From the NCBI GenBank assembly GCA_011364975.1, contig RDOE01000036.1, positions 1 through 33,457 on the forward strand: DNA of 33,457 bases, given 5' to 3'. Position numbers and translations under genes: made by a program. Under the pieces are notes generated by a model. It was not told where the DNA came from. It saw nothing but the letters and a program-made list of their open reading frames with translations, and searched no databases. The stretch comes from Promethearchaeota archaeon (GTDB lineage: Archaea; Asgardarchaeota; Lokiarchaeia; Sigyniarchaeales; SOKP01). The first letter of the stretch is position 1. Each line of letters begins with the position of its first letter. This document shows, one piece after another, positions 17,674-26,756 of the stretch.

Positions 17674-18345
17674 TTAAAATAATCCAGTAATAGAAACTCC
17701 AATTACGAGAAGTAAAAACCCTTGTAGAAGGCAGAATATCGCGATTATTAATGCTAAAGGAGGCCAAGAAAGCCCTTTAGATATTTTCATCAATCCTCCA
17801 ATATAGAATTTTACTGTAAGAGCAACAATAGCAAAAATAATGATAAAAAGTATTACGAGAAATATTTTTGGATTAATAAATACGGCAATTACCTGAACCA
17901 ATTGATCAGGAATGGACAAACTTATTATCACAATTACTGCTGAAGCTGCAAGTAGCCCTATAACACTAGCAAATGGAAGATCATTTACAGGTTTTAGAAA
18001 AGTTAACAATCCTAATACAATTAGAAAGACAGACGTAAATATACTTGCTGAGTTTTGGGTATTTGCACCATAAGCGACGCTTGGAGGCTCATTTAGAACC
18101 AACCCTCCAACACCACACATAATACTTAAAATTCCAACAAAAAAACCGAGAAAGGTTAAAATCTTCAAAAAGCGAGTTAATTTGTAATCCCAATCTTCAG
18201 TTTTTCTTTCTTTAAATGACCCTCTTCTTTTAGTTTCATATAATGCATAAATAATCCAAATTACACCAAGGATCAATATGAAAAATCCTGCAAATTCTGC
18301 TAGCGGTCTTAAAAAATTCTCTGTAAAATCAAATTGATAGATCAT
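17674..18345 (-). CDS. Six-helix membrane protein, function unknown
   Basis: About 223 residues with six hydrophobic segments. The first is LAEFAGFFILILGVIWIIYA, the last ALIIAIFCLLQGFLLLVIGV. A cytoplasmic basic loop (ETKRRGSFKERKTED) follows helix 1. No transporter, protease or channel signature is recognised. I place the start at ATG 18345 because an ATATATTTAAAT box is centred about 27 nt upstream of it, whereas the longer reading begins at GTG 18396, inside or before that box, and adds an atypical hydrophobic leader. It is convergent with amrS and 82-133 bp away from the glpD end, so it is probably a single-gene unit. Confidence 0.7.
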   Translation of the reverse strand: MIYQFDFTENFLRPLAEFAGFFILILGVIWIIYALYETKRRGSFKERKTEDWDYKLTRFLKILTFLGFFVGILSIMCGVGGLVLNEPPSVAYGANTQNSASIFTSVFLIVLGLLTFLKPVNDLPFASVIGLLAASAVIVIISLSIPDQLVQVIAVFINPKIFLVILFIIIFAIVALTVKFYIGGLMKISKGLSWPPLALIIAIFCLLQGFLLLVIGVSITGLF

Positions 18346-18366
18346 TTTTTTCACACAATTAATTTG

Positions 18367-18378
18367 ATTTAAATATAT
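18367..18378 (-). promoter_or_regulatory. TATA box for a leaderless start at 18345
   Basis: Read on the minus strand, ATATATTTAAAT is centred about 27 nt ahead of ATG 18345. The spacing decides the start of the six-helix membrane protein. Confidence 0.5.
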
Positions 18379-18478
18379 TATTATGAAGAATAACACTTAT
18401 TAAGTATTTATATTATATCTAGTCCAATTTTTAAAATATTTAATATTAAAAATTTTATTAAATAATGAATATAGTAGC

Positions 18479-20170
18479 TTACTTCATAAATGCTACTGTT
18501 TTTTCGATATAATCCAAATATTGGGATATCTCTTTCAGTTTTATTTCATCATCCCATAAATATTCTTTTTGCATAAGATCTGCGACTATATGAGCAGCTT
18601 TAGATACTTCTTTATGATTAATCCATAATGCCATTTCAGTTCTTCGACAAAATACATCGATTAAATGAAGAGTCATCTCATAGCGTAAGGTATATACTAT
18701 TTCAGCTTTAATAAAATTATTGTCTTTAAGAATTCTATCCCCTAATAAATGATCTCCTTTAATTAATTCCAAAATTTTTATAGCGCCTTTTCCATATTGC
18801 TGATAGATATGATCTGCAACCTCACTTTCTATGTTTATTCCTGATTGTTTTAACTTCTTAAGCCACTCATTTTTATTAAAACCTATAATAAACGGTTGTT
18901 TGCTAAAGTCCTTTGGTTTTCTTGCCTTAGGAAAATAATTTTTCTCTAATATATGATTAAATAAGTCTTCAGCCATTGCCCTCCATTCGGTTAACTTTCC
19001 TCCAGTTATGGTAAGTAAACCATCATCCGAGAAAATTATTATATGTTTTCGAGAAATATCACTTTCTGATTTACCCTTTTGCATTACTAATGGTCTAATT
19101 CCAGCGTATGTGGAAAGAATATTTTCATAACTTATTTGAGCATTAGGAAAGTAATAGTTTGTGGATTCAATAAGATAATCAGCATCCTCTTTAGAACAAT
19201 AAGGGTTGACTAATTCTCCTTTATAATCAGTATCAGTTGTACCGATAATAGTAAAATCTTCATCCCTAGGAAGAACAAAGAAGGCTCTTCCATCCTTTTT
19301 GGAAAAAACTATTGCAGCATTATTATTTTTAATATTTTTCCTCCTATATTGCAAATGAACCCCTTTTGTAGGACGGATCAGTGGTTTTGGAATCTCGTCA
19401 GGATATGATTCAAGTAAATTATCAGTCCATACTCCAGTTGCATTTATTACTAATTTAGCTTTTACTCTAAAGTTATAATTATTTTCTAAATCCATGCAAT
19501 TAACTCCGATAATCTTTCCATTATCCTTAAAATAACTAATCACTTTGCAGTAACTTACAGCATCCGCCCCTCTTATAACTGCTTCTTTAATTGTTTCCAA
19601 TGTTAATCTAGCATCGTCTAAATTAGTATCATAATACACAGCACCCCCTAAAACACCCTCCTTTATATAATGTGGCTCAATTTTAAAAATTTCTTCAGGA
19701 GAGAGCATTTGGAATGGTTTATAATTTTTAAACTCTGAATCTTTATCACTTAAAAAATCATAAAGTTTTGCTGCCCCTTTGATATCTCTCTTCTTATACT
19801 TACCACCCTCTAATTCAACGAATAGGAAAGGAATAGGTCGTATTAAATGAGGAATGTGAACTCTCATCCAATTTCTCTCATGTAATGCTTCTTTTACTAA
19901 ATCTATGTCTCCATGAGAAAGGTATCTAATTCCCCCATGACCAAGTTTTGAACTTCTTGATGATGTACCACCTGCAAAATCTTGCATATCTACAATAGCG
20001 ACTCTTAATCCCCTCATAGTAGCTTCTCTAGCGACCCCAGCACCGGTAATCCCTGCTCCGATAACGAAAATATCATATTCAGTTTCCTGTAGATTGTTGA
20101 TATAATGATCTCGATTCTTAAAATTCCAAGATTCATCAAATAATCTTGGTTCTAATTTAACTTCATTCAT
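18479..20170 (-). CDS. glpD: FAD-dependent glycerol-3-phosphate dehydrogenase (GlpD/GlpA type)
   Basis: Oxidises sn-glycerol-3-phosphate to dihydroxyacetone phosphate, passing electrons to quinone or another acceptor; peripheral membrane or soluble. The chain of 563 residues has the FAD dinucleotide motif VIGAGITGAGVARE (about 36-49), the family signature GGTSSRSSKLGHGGIRYL (67-84), an R-x-TKG segment, a DTDYKG segment and a C-terminal GlpD helical domain (LRYEMTLHLIDVFCRRTEMAL). The longer reading would start at TTG 20173; ATG 20170 with a CAATTTAAATT box about 25 nt upstream is a better start. It is followed upstream by a PfkB-type kinase, but with separate promoters. No glycerol kinase (GlpK) is in view. 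This bacterial-type enzyme uses the stereoisomer not found in typical archaeal lipids. Confidence 0.92.
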   Translation of the reverse strand: MNEVKLEPRLFDESWNFKNRDHYINNLQETEYDIFVIGAGITGAGVAREATMRGLRVAIVDMQDFAGGTSSRSSKLGHGGIRYLSHGDIDLVKEALHERNWMRVHIPHLIRPIPFLFVELEGGKYKKRDIKGAAKLYDFLSDKDSEFKNYKPFQMLSPEEIFKIEPHYIKEGVLGGAVYYDTNLDDARLTLETIKEAVIRGADAVSYCKVISYFKDNGKIIGVNCMDLENNYNFRVKAKLVINATGVWTDNLLESYPDEIPKPLIRPTKGVHLQYRRKNIKNNNAAIVFSKKDGRAFFVLPRDEDFTIIGTTDTDYKGELVNPYCSKEDADYLIESTNYYFPNAQISYENILSTYAGIRPLVMQKGKSESDISRKHIIIFSDDGLLTITGGKLTEWRAMAEDLFNHILEKNYFPKARKPKDFSKQPFIIGFNKNEWLKKLKQSGINIESEVADHIYQQYGKGAIKILELIKGDHLLGDRILKDNNFIKAEIVYTLRYEMTLHLIDVFCRRTEMALWINHKEVSKAAHIVADLMQKEYLWDDEIKLKEISQYLDYIEKTVAFMK

Positions 20171-20267
20171 CAAATTTGGAAATATTACAATTTAAATTAA
20201 GATTACTAAGAATAATGAAGTATTTAGAGAAAACTTTAGGAAGATTTAATTAATAAATTAATAGCTT

Positions 20268-21452
20268 TTAAGGAATATTAGGGTTATCTTCCAATATGTA
20301 ATCTATATACTTGAATAGGAACTTAGATAATAGATTAAAATTTGGTGATAACCCTGTTCTAACAAATATGGCAGTTAAAGCATTTCCAATCAGAACCGAT
20401 TCCGATGGAGTTAGCTTGCATGATAACCCAAGGGCTACTCCTGAATGAAAATGGTCTCCAGCTCCAACAGTATACTGGGGTCTTGATGTATAACCTTCGG
20501 TAATCCAATAATGGTTATCTTTTGTAGTAATAGTAGCAAAGTGTGGGGAATGAATTACGAGATAAGATAAGTTGATCTCATTATTGAGATGTAAACCTCC
20601 TTCGATATAGTCATTAAAGTTAGGTTTATTTGGGTTTATATCTTTAACATTTTTAAGATTTTTAGAAAGAAGGGATGCCTCTTGATCATTTACACTTAAA
20701 AAAACTGGAACTTGAGTGTCAATAGTCTGTAAAAGTTCTATTAATTCTTTTATGTCCAAAGATTTACGTTTCCTAATATCAGCAATATCTACAAAAAATA
20801 ATTTTTTTTCTAAATTTGTAACGGAAGGAAATAAATCCGATAAAAAATGTTTCCAAATATGATTTAAGTTTGGAATTAAAGCCCAATGGCCAAACCCCAT
20901 TATTTTAGATTTTGTTATAAGGGTGATAAGTTTATCAATGGATATTTTTTCTATGATTTGTTGCCAATCTATTCCTAAAATTGGCTCAAAATCAGTAATC
21001 ATGATTTTCCCATCATCAAATTCCAAACCCAAAGTTTGTCCTGGTTCAGTTATTGAATATGATTCTTCATGAGGGTGATTTTTATATAATTCACTTACTT
21101 TCGGATATCCTAAGGCCCCAACTAAATACGTATGGGCTCCCAAAGCATTCATTGCTCTGGAAGTATTAGGAGCAAAACCTCCAAAGATTTTCTTTTTAAG
21201 AACTCTTTCTATATTACCAGAACTGCCAGAAATGTTTATCAGTAATTCTCCAAAAGTTTTCATGCTCTCCATTCTCGACCACTCTTTTGAATTAATTCTG
21301 TTTTGAACTAGAGAATAGAGCGAATCAATATAACCATCAAATCCTAAAAAAGCAGTTACTTTAGTTAGTTCATTTTTGAAATTAGAGAGTTTACTTTTTA
21401 TTGAGTTATAGGAGTCAAGGGTTACATCATAATCATTTAACTCATTATACAT
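20268..21452 (-). CDS. PfkB/ribokinase-family carbohydrate kinase
   Basis: 394 residues, predicted to phosphorylate a sugar or nucleoside with ATP; substrate unknown. The ribokinase-fold signatures are present: an N-terminal FLGFDGYID substrate-binding strand (36-43), GGFAPNTSRAMNALG (91-105, equivalent to the GGxxxNxA signature), and the C-terminal PfkB signature TVGAGDHFHSGVALG (328-342) with G330-A-G-D333 as anion hole and catalytic base. It is longer than ribokinase (about 310) through insertions around 45-90 and 265-295. A TCTTTAAAAAAG box about 25 nt upstream of ATG 21452 suggests a leaderless transcript. It is beside glpD, so a triose, glycerol or polyol substrate is conceivable, but the spacing does not prove an operon. 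Confidence 0.85.
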   Translation of the reverse strand: MYNELNDYDVTLDSYNSIKSKLSNFKNELTKVTAFLGFDGYIDSLYSLVQNRINSKEWSRMESMKTFGELLINISGSSGNIERVLKKKIFGGFAPNTSRAMNALGAHTYLVGALGYPKVSELYKNHPHEESYSITEPGQTLGLEFDDGKIMITDFEPILGIDWQQIIEKISIDKLITLITKSKIMGFGHWALIPNLNHIWKHFLSDLFPSVTNLEKKLFFVDIADIRKRKSLDIKELIELLQTIDTQVPVFLSVNDQEASLLSKNLKNVKDINPNKPNFNDYIEGGLHLNNEINLSYLVIHSPHFATITTKDNHYWITEGYTSRPQYTVGAGDHFHSGVALGLSCKLTPSESVLIGNALTAIFVRTGLSPNFNLLSKFLFKYIDYILEDNPNIP

Positions 21453-21505
21453 AAATATCGATAATGTTATTCTTTAAAAAAGATTAACCAATAACACTAA
21501 TAACA

Positions 21506-22486
21506 TTATGATTTTTCTAGGAGTTTTTGCAGAATTAATGGCATAGAATAGAGATCCCAATAATTATGGTCAATTACTTCTTTAATCAACCCAATATATC
21601 TTTCAGGTTCCTCAAGGTATTTTTCATAACAAAATCCTACTAAATTACTGGGTAATTCATTATCTCTTTTTAAACTTATTAGGCTTTGTTCCATATCTGT
21701 TAATGTGTATCTGTTATACAGTCCTTTAAACTTCCTTCGACAATTATGATATAAATCAATATGATGAAAACGTGAATTCGATCTTTTATATGGTATTTCT
21801 TCCGCAGAGATCATAGGATTTTCATCAAAGAAATATAAGAGCCGATTAGCGATGTAGGGTATATCAAAACTCTTGCCATTATATGTTATAAAGCATTTAA
21901 ACTGAGGAAGTATTGTTGACTTGAAATGTTCACAAATAGCAATTTCTTCTTCCAGATTTCGAGCAAATAAAATATGAATTTCAAACTTATCATTATTATA
22001 ATAACCTAAACCTAATATAACAATCGGACTATCGTATAAACCTAAAGTTTCAATATCTATAAAGAGTAATTCTTCTAAATTGAAGCAAAAGGCTACATCT
22101 AAATCGTAAATATAACGATTTTTACATAAAACATCATATTGCCTGTTCTTTATCAATCTTAAAAGTTCTAAAGCAGAATTTTTATATTTTAAATTCATTT
22201 TTAAATCATAAAGGGACTTAATCCCTTTTTTATTTAGTTGACGCTCAGTATGTTTTCCAATAAAGTAAACGGTTTTTAAATTATAAAGTAAAGTTAATTT
22301 TGAGAGATGCAGATCCAATGTGGAGGGAAATTGAGTTTCTTCCCATATGAGTTCCATAAATTCTCCCATTTTATTCTTAATAATTTTATGATCTGGAAAG
22401 AGTTCCTTAAGGGTTTTGCGCTCATATAATGAGATTATTTGAGTTATATCAAAGCTTTCGAAATTATAATAATAGTCCATTGTCAT
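21506..22486 (-). CDS. RNase H-fold 3'-5' exonuclease (DEDD/YprB-like)
   Basis: 326 residues. The C-terminal half is a DnaQ-like/YprB ribonuclease H-like domain with the acidic catalytic set in order: D144-x-E146 in FIDIETLG (Exo I), D208 in TYNGKSFDIP (Exo II), and D311 in a DHNYWDLYSM segment (Exo III, with H307 preceding). The N-terminal half contains a helix-hairpin-helix-like stretch (about 71-110, YFIGKHTERQLNKKGIKSL), often used for DNA binding. It should cut nucleic acid 3'-5' with two metal ions; the physiological substrate is unknown. ATG 22486 is the longest start, but an AAATATTTAAT box (22501-22511) sits 26 nt before the in-frame ATG at 22480, which may be the true start. Confidence 0.87.
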   Translation of the reverse strand: MTMDYYYNFESFDITQIISLYERKTLKELFPDHKIIKNKMGEFMELIWEETQFPSTLDLHLSKLTLLYNLKTVYFIGKHTERQLNKKGIKSLYDLKMNLKYKNSALELLRLIKNRQYDVLCKNRYIYDLDVAFCFNLEELLFIDIETLGLYDSPIVILGLGYYNNDKFEIHILFARNLEEEIAICEHFKSTILPQFKCFITYNGKSFDIPYIANRLLYFFDENPMISAEEIPYKRSNSRFHHIDLYHNCRRKFKGLYNRYTLTDMEQSLISLKRDNELPSNLVGFCYEKYLEEPERYIGLIKEVIDHNYWDLYSMPLILQKLLEKS

Positions 22487-22637
22487 TGAATATCAAGAAG
22501 AAATATTTAATAATTCAATCTCTGGAAATTTATAATAATTTTAATAATAAGTTGTTGATTTTTTAAGCAGCAAAGATTGTATGTATTGAAGCAACTAATT
22601 CAATAGATTAAATTATTCTTCAGTAATGAGTATATTA

Positions 22638-23900
22638 TTAGTTTTTTGAATTAGAGAACTTAAATACAACTTTGACAGCCTGAGATTCAGATTTATTAGC
22701 TAATGTATTGAATGCATCCTTGTAAGCATTAAGTGGAAACTTATGAGTGATTAGCATCTGAGGATCTATTAATCCTTCTGATAAAAAATTTAAATAATAC
22801 TGAAATGCATGTAAACATTTATCACGGAAAATCTCCACTCCAAATGCATTTGAACCAATAACCTCAAGTTCTTTAAAATAATGAAGCGTATTTTCAAACC
22901 TTTTTGGAGTGCTTACACCAAAAAACACTAATTTACCTTGAGTGCAAAGTATTCTCTCTCCTATTTCAAAAGTTTCTGCTGAAGCGATAGTATCAACTAT
23001 ACCATTCACACCATCTAATGTCCATTTAAGACCCTTTTTAGGAGTATATAAGTCAACATTGTTGTATGCAGCTATTTCTTCAATTAACAAATTACCTGAG
23101 CTTAGAAAAACGTGATCGGCCCCTAATTTAACAGCTAAATCTTTCTGAAATTGATATCTTCCAATCCCTATTATATGCTTTACCCCAAAAATGTTCTTTA
23201 AACAAAGAATTGTTAGCAAACCTATAATACCTAAACCATAAACAAGAATTTGAGAATTAGGGCTTGGATTCAACAATAGTAGAGAATGAAAAGAAACAGA
23301 AAAAGGATCTGCTAACACTGCTTGTTCAAAAGATACTTTTTCAGGTATCAAAAAACATTGCGATTTATGAACTGATATATATGGACTAAAACCCCCATAT
23401 CCGCGTGTAACACCTAAATGCATTCCTGTTGGAATTTTTCCCTTCTGAAAATTTTGACAATGTTTAAAATCACCTAAAGAACATCTTGAACATATTGGTG
23501 AGATTCCTCGAGGAATACATGAAAACCACGGATTAATTACTACACGATCGCCCTTTTTAAACTCTTTTACATTAAGTCCAACGCTTTCTATAATTCCAAC
23601 AGGTTCATGTCCCATTATCTGAGGAAAAGAAATAAAAGAACGTATAGGATTATCCAGCGTCCCTTTAAGTTGTAGTTCAGTCATATCACTGCCACAAATC
23701 CCACAAAAAGTGGTTTTAACAATAACCCAATCTTCTGAGATTAACTTTGGATACGGAACATTTTTTAGAGTTACCGGTCCTCCAGATTTCCAAAATCCTT
23801 TTGGACTTATTTTTCCTTTAATAAATGCTTTCAATAATTTGAAGCTTTTTAATTCGAATATTAATGCAGGGATGCATCCCTTCTCATTTTTTGGTTTCAT
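22638..23900 (-). CDS. Zinc-dependent MDR alcohol dehydrogenase-like protein, copy B
   Basis: 420 residues, medium-chain dehydrogenase/reductase superfamily, presumably NAD(P)-linked oxidation of an alcohol or polyol; substrate unknown. The catalytic zinc set is C69 in CGICGSD with H98-E99 in GHEP. A structural zinc lobe has C128, C137, C140 and C148, spaced C-x8-C-x2-C-x7-C, wider at the first step than the common C-x2-C-x2-C-x7-C. The nucleotide-binding motif is VYGLGIIGLL. The N-terminus is about 40 residues longer than in typical ADHs. It lies 19 bp downstream of a paralogue on the same strand, so the two are co-transcribed. The pair may form a heteromer or act on related substrates. Confidence 0.88.
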   Translation of the reverse strand: MKPKNEKGCIPALIFELKSFKLLKAFIKGKISPKGFWKSGGPVTLKNVPYPKLISEDWVIVKTTFCGICGSDMTELQLKGTLDNPIRSFISFPQIMGHEPVGIIESVGLNVKEFKKGDRVVINPWFSCIPRGISPICSRCSLGDFKHCQNFQKGKIPTGMHLGVTRGYGGFSPYISVHKSQCFLIPEKVSFEQAVLADPFSVSFHSLLLLNPSPNSQILVYGLGIIGLLTILCLKNIFGVKHIIGIGRYQFQKDLAVKLGADHVFLSSGNLLIEEIAAYNNVDLYTPKKGLKWTLDGVNGIVDTIASAETFEIGERILCTQGKLVFFGVSTPKRFENTLHYFKELEVIGSNAFGVEIFRDKCLHAFQYYLNFLSEGLIDPQMLITHKFPLNAYKDAFNTLANKSESQAVKVVFKFSNSKN

Positions 23901-23919
23901 ATGAATTTTTGCTCATAGA

Positions 23920-25179
23920 TTAATCAAAATAAAAATTAACTTTAATAGATTTAAATTTCTCTTGATTTCTTGCAACCACAAACGCTTTTTTATAGTCTCT
24001 TAAGAGAAATTTATGTGAAATTATTGGTGTTGGATTAATTCTCCCCTCTTCTAATAATCGAAAGTAATGATAATATGCATGATCTCGAGTGCCTTCAAAA
24101 TTTTCTATTGCAAAGGCATTACTACCAATAATATTTATCTCTTTAAAATACCATGGTGTCCATTCAAATTTCTTAGGAACATGGACTCCTGTTAAGACAA
24201 TTATTCCGGATTTCTCCTTATTATTCTTAAAATCTACTAATCTTGATTTTACTATACGTAAACCTGTTTCTAATGTTTCTGCAGATGCAACAGTATCAAA
24301 CAAAAAATCAATTCCTTCTAATAACCAAGGGTGCTTTTTTTTTAAATAATATATATCACAATTCAAATAATCTCCAACACGTTCGATGACTCTGCTTGCA
24401 GGAGATGATTTGATTACTAAATCTGCACCAAATTTCTTTGCCATTTCTATTTGATGGGGAAATCTAGCAATAGCAATTACTGTTATATCTTTATAAATAC
24501 TCTTTAAAAAGTGAATTGTTAGTAACCCAAGGTTTCCACACCCATAAACCCCACAAATCGATCCTTCCCAAAGATCAACTTTGAGTATAGAATGAAGCAC
24601 CACAGAAAAAGGATCTGATAGAACAGCTTGCTCCAATGAAACTGAATCAGGTATTTTTATTGCCATGGTTTTATGTGCTGGGAAAAATTCTGCAAATCCC
24701 CCTGTAGCATCACTACTATTACCTGTATGAATTCCAGAGCTGAGAATGCCTTTTGTAAAGTTTCTGCAAAGATATTTATTTCCTTCAACACACGGACTAC
24801 AAATAGGTTCAATTTCTCGTGGTTCGCAACTAATCCATGGATTTAAAGCAATTCTATCACCTGGTTTTAAATTTGAGGATTTTCCGGCTTCATCGACAAT
24901 CCCAACAGCTTCATGTCCTAAAATTTGGGGCCATGAAATTAAGGCAGTTATGGGATTATCAAAATTTCCATCAAGAAAGATTTGTTTCTGATCGGAACCA
25001 CATATCCCACAATATTTCGTCTTCACAATTACCCAGTTGTTAGTTTTAAGCTTTGGAAAAGGAACTTCTTTCAATTGTACTGCTCCAAGTTTAGAAAGAT
25101 AACCTTTAAGATATAATGTTCCCAATATTCGAGATAATGCTAATCTGTAAAGTTTGTAATCAAAAACGAGTGCTTTCAT
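23920..25179 (-). CDS. Zinc-dependent MDR alcohol dehydrogenase-like protein, copy A
   Basis: 419 residues and clearly paralogous to the next gene downstream. Catalytic zinc ligands are C60 (CGICGSD), H89 and E90 (GHEA). Structural-lobe cysteines are C118, C127, C130 and C138, again C-x8-C-x2-C-x7-C with the same NPWxSCxPRxIxPIC insertion. The Rossmann glycine motif is VYGCGNLGLL. It is the first gene of the pair, with a weak CATATAC box about 26 nt upstream of ATG 25179. The insertion-bearing ADH subgroup also exists in bacteria, so this is a subfamily trait and not a local oddity. Substrate unknown; closeness to the acyl-CoA dehydrogenase suggests but does not prove a link to the CoA region. 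Confidence 0.88.
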   Translation of the reverse strand: MKALVFDYKLYRLALSRILGTLYLKGYLSKLGAVQLKEVPFPKLKTNNWVIVKTKYCGICGSDQKQIFLDGNFDNPITALISWPQILGHEAVGIVDEAGKSSNLKPGDRIALNPWISCEPREIEPICSPCVEGNKYLCRNFTKGILSSGIHTGNSSDATGGFAEFFPAHKTMAIKIPDSVSLEQAVLSDPFSVVLHSILKVDLWEGSICGVYGCGNLGLLTIHFLKSIYKDITVIAIARFPHQIEMAKKFGADLVIKSSPASRVIERVGDYLNCDIYYLKKKHPWLLEGIDFLFDTVASAETLETGLRIVKSRLVDFKNNKEKSGIIVLTGVHVPKKFEWTPWYFKEINIIGSNAFAIENFEGTRDHAYYHYFRLLEEGRINPTPIISHKFLLRDYKKAFVVARNQEKFKSIKVNFYFD

Positions 25180-25311
25180 AATCAGTATTTATTTGGGGTG
25201 GTATATGCAATTAGATTTTTAATAATTAATGATGTCTAGTTATTAATAAATTTGTTTCCCTTAAAAATGAAAGAGTTAATTATATAGGTATCTTTTATAA
25301 TAATCTAATAA

Positions 25312-26646
25312 TTAGTAATCAATTTTTGTAATGTAATCTTCATATTTACTTTTTGGAGGCTTATATTTAAAGAATCGACGCGATTCACTATCTTCTAAAA
25401 CGTAATTACTCCCCCCGCCATGAAGCATGCAATAGGAGTCAAGAAGTCCGATTTCATTAGCATATTGTCTAGTAAATCCACGTCCACCAAGGGTTCTAAA
25501 GCAATGAATTGAACTTTCAAATCCTAACTCGGTTGCACTAATCTTTAAACCCATTGCATTTGCTGCCATTAATTTAGATCCTCCCAATTCAGGTCTGTTA
25601 TCCATTTCTCTTGCATATTGAATTAATGCAGAGAGCATTAAATTTAATTCTCGAATCTTCTGTGATATTGGAAACCGAATTACTTGATACTGATGCAATC
25701 TTTTCTCGAATTGTCTACGTTGAAGAGCATAAGCATGTGAATATAATAATTTTTTCATAGCATCCCCAAGTGCTTCAGCGCTAATGACTAACCGTTCTTC
25801 GGTAAGTTGATGAAAAGCAATATCTAAACCATGCCCATGCAGCATATTTTCCTTTGGAATTTCAACTTTATCAAAAATTAATCGACTTACAAATGCATCA
25901 GTCATACCATAAGTCATCACTCGAGTACTACGGAAATTCTTTAATTGTTGATGCTCTGTATCCACTACAATAGCTCCTAATTGTCCATTATCAAGTCTGC
26001 CGTAGAGCACTATATAATCAGCAATCATCCCATTTGTAATGAACAATTTTTTTCCTTTAGCAACTATATTTTCATTTTGATCATGCAATCGCATTTCCAT
26101 TCGAAAAATGTCAGATCCTGCATTGAATTCGGTCATAGCTGAAGCTCCAATTTGGCCATCCTCTGCAACTGGGTTTAGGAATCTTTTCTTTTGAGAATCA
26201 TCAGAAGCATAATTAACAGGATTACAATATAAGGTTCCCCCAGCTAATCTTCCCATCTCTATGCTATAATTTCCGGCAATATATTTTTCACTATATTCAC
26301 TCCATCTTCCTCCACACAATGCATAAGCAATAAGTGCATTTCTCGTAATTCTACCAATTTCATAGTCTTCCGTATTTAGAATGGTTGAATAATAACCACT
26401 TTGCGCTAATTTTTTCATAATCTCTACTACTATTTCCTTTTTCTTATCCTGGGTCGGTTCTTCTACAAGGTAATTTAACTCTTCTAATTTTTTCAATTCA
26501 GGATCCAGTTCTTTTTCCATAAACTCGTATAATTCAGCAAGAAAATCTTTTTCCTTAGCATTAAGTATAGGATTCGTTAATAAATCCAATTCTGTTACAT
26601 ATCGTATAATTTGAATTGGATTAAATTCTGATATTCGTGTGTCCAT
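25312..26646 (-). CDS. Acyl-CoA dehydrogenase family protein
   Basis: 444 residues, predicted FAD-dependent alpha,beta-dehydrogenation of an acyl-CoA with electron transfer to ETF. The middle beta domain shows GASAMTEFNAGSD (167-179) and KKLFITNG (199-206), typical of FAD contacts. The C-terminal helical domain shows LQRRQFEKRL (308-317) and LGGRGFTRQY (386-395). The catalytic Glu expected in the C-terminal YEGT motif is replaced by His409 (MLHGGGSN). Instead E284 (LTEERLVIS) aligns with the glutamate that serves as base in isovaleryl-CoA and long-chain acyl-CoA dehydrogenases. An ATTTTAAAATTT box is centred about 28 nt upstream of ATG 26646. It is divergent from a thiolase-like gene with a palindrome between them. 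Substrate chain length is unknown. Confidence 0.9.
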   Translation of the reverse strand: MDTRISEFNPIQIIRYVTELDLLTNPILNAKEKDFLAELYEFMEKELDPELKKLEELNYLVEEPTQDKKKEIVVEIMKKLAQSGYYSTILNTEDYEIGRITRNALIAYALCGGRWSEYSEKYIAGNYSIEMGRLAGGTLYCNPVNYASDDSQKKRFLNPVAEDGQIGASAMTEFNAGSDIFRMEMRLHDQNENIVAKGKKLFITNGMIADYIVLYGRLDNGQLGAIVVDTEHQQLKNFRSTRVMTYGMTDAFVSRLIFDKVEIPKENMLHGHGLDIAFHQLTEERLVISAEALGDAMKKLLYSHAYALQRRQFEKRLHQYQVIRFPISQKIRELNLMLSALIQYAREMDNRPELGGSKLMAANAMGLKISATELGFESSIHCFRTLGGRGFTRQYANEIGLLDSYCMLHGGGSNYVLEDSESRRFFKYKPPKSKYEDYITKIDY

Positions 26647-26756
26647 AATATATCACTACTTACAAGAAATTTTAAAATTTACTTCTTTTTGAAAATAGGA
26701 AAATAATCCCATTACGATTTTTTAAATCAATTAGTAATCTTTTAATCATAATCATA

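Noticed and set aside
20268..21452. PfkB-type kinase as the glycerol kinase partner of GlpD
   Set aside because: It has the ribokinase fold signatures (GAGDHFHSG) and none of the FGGY kinase motifs of GlpK; only adjacency would support the idea.
24089..25043. Plus-strand open frames opposite the MDR gene
   Set aside because: Antisense shadows of a well-conserved zinc dehydrogenase; no start signal or motif of their own.
25219..25246. Imperfect inverted repeat TTAATAATTA...TAGTTATTAA upstream of the MDR pair
   Set aside because: One mismatch, an 8-nt spacer and nearly pure AT sequence make it expected by chance.
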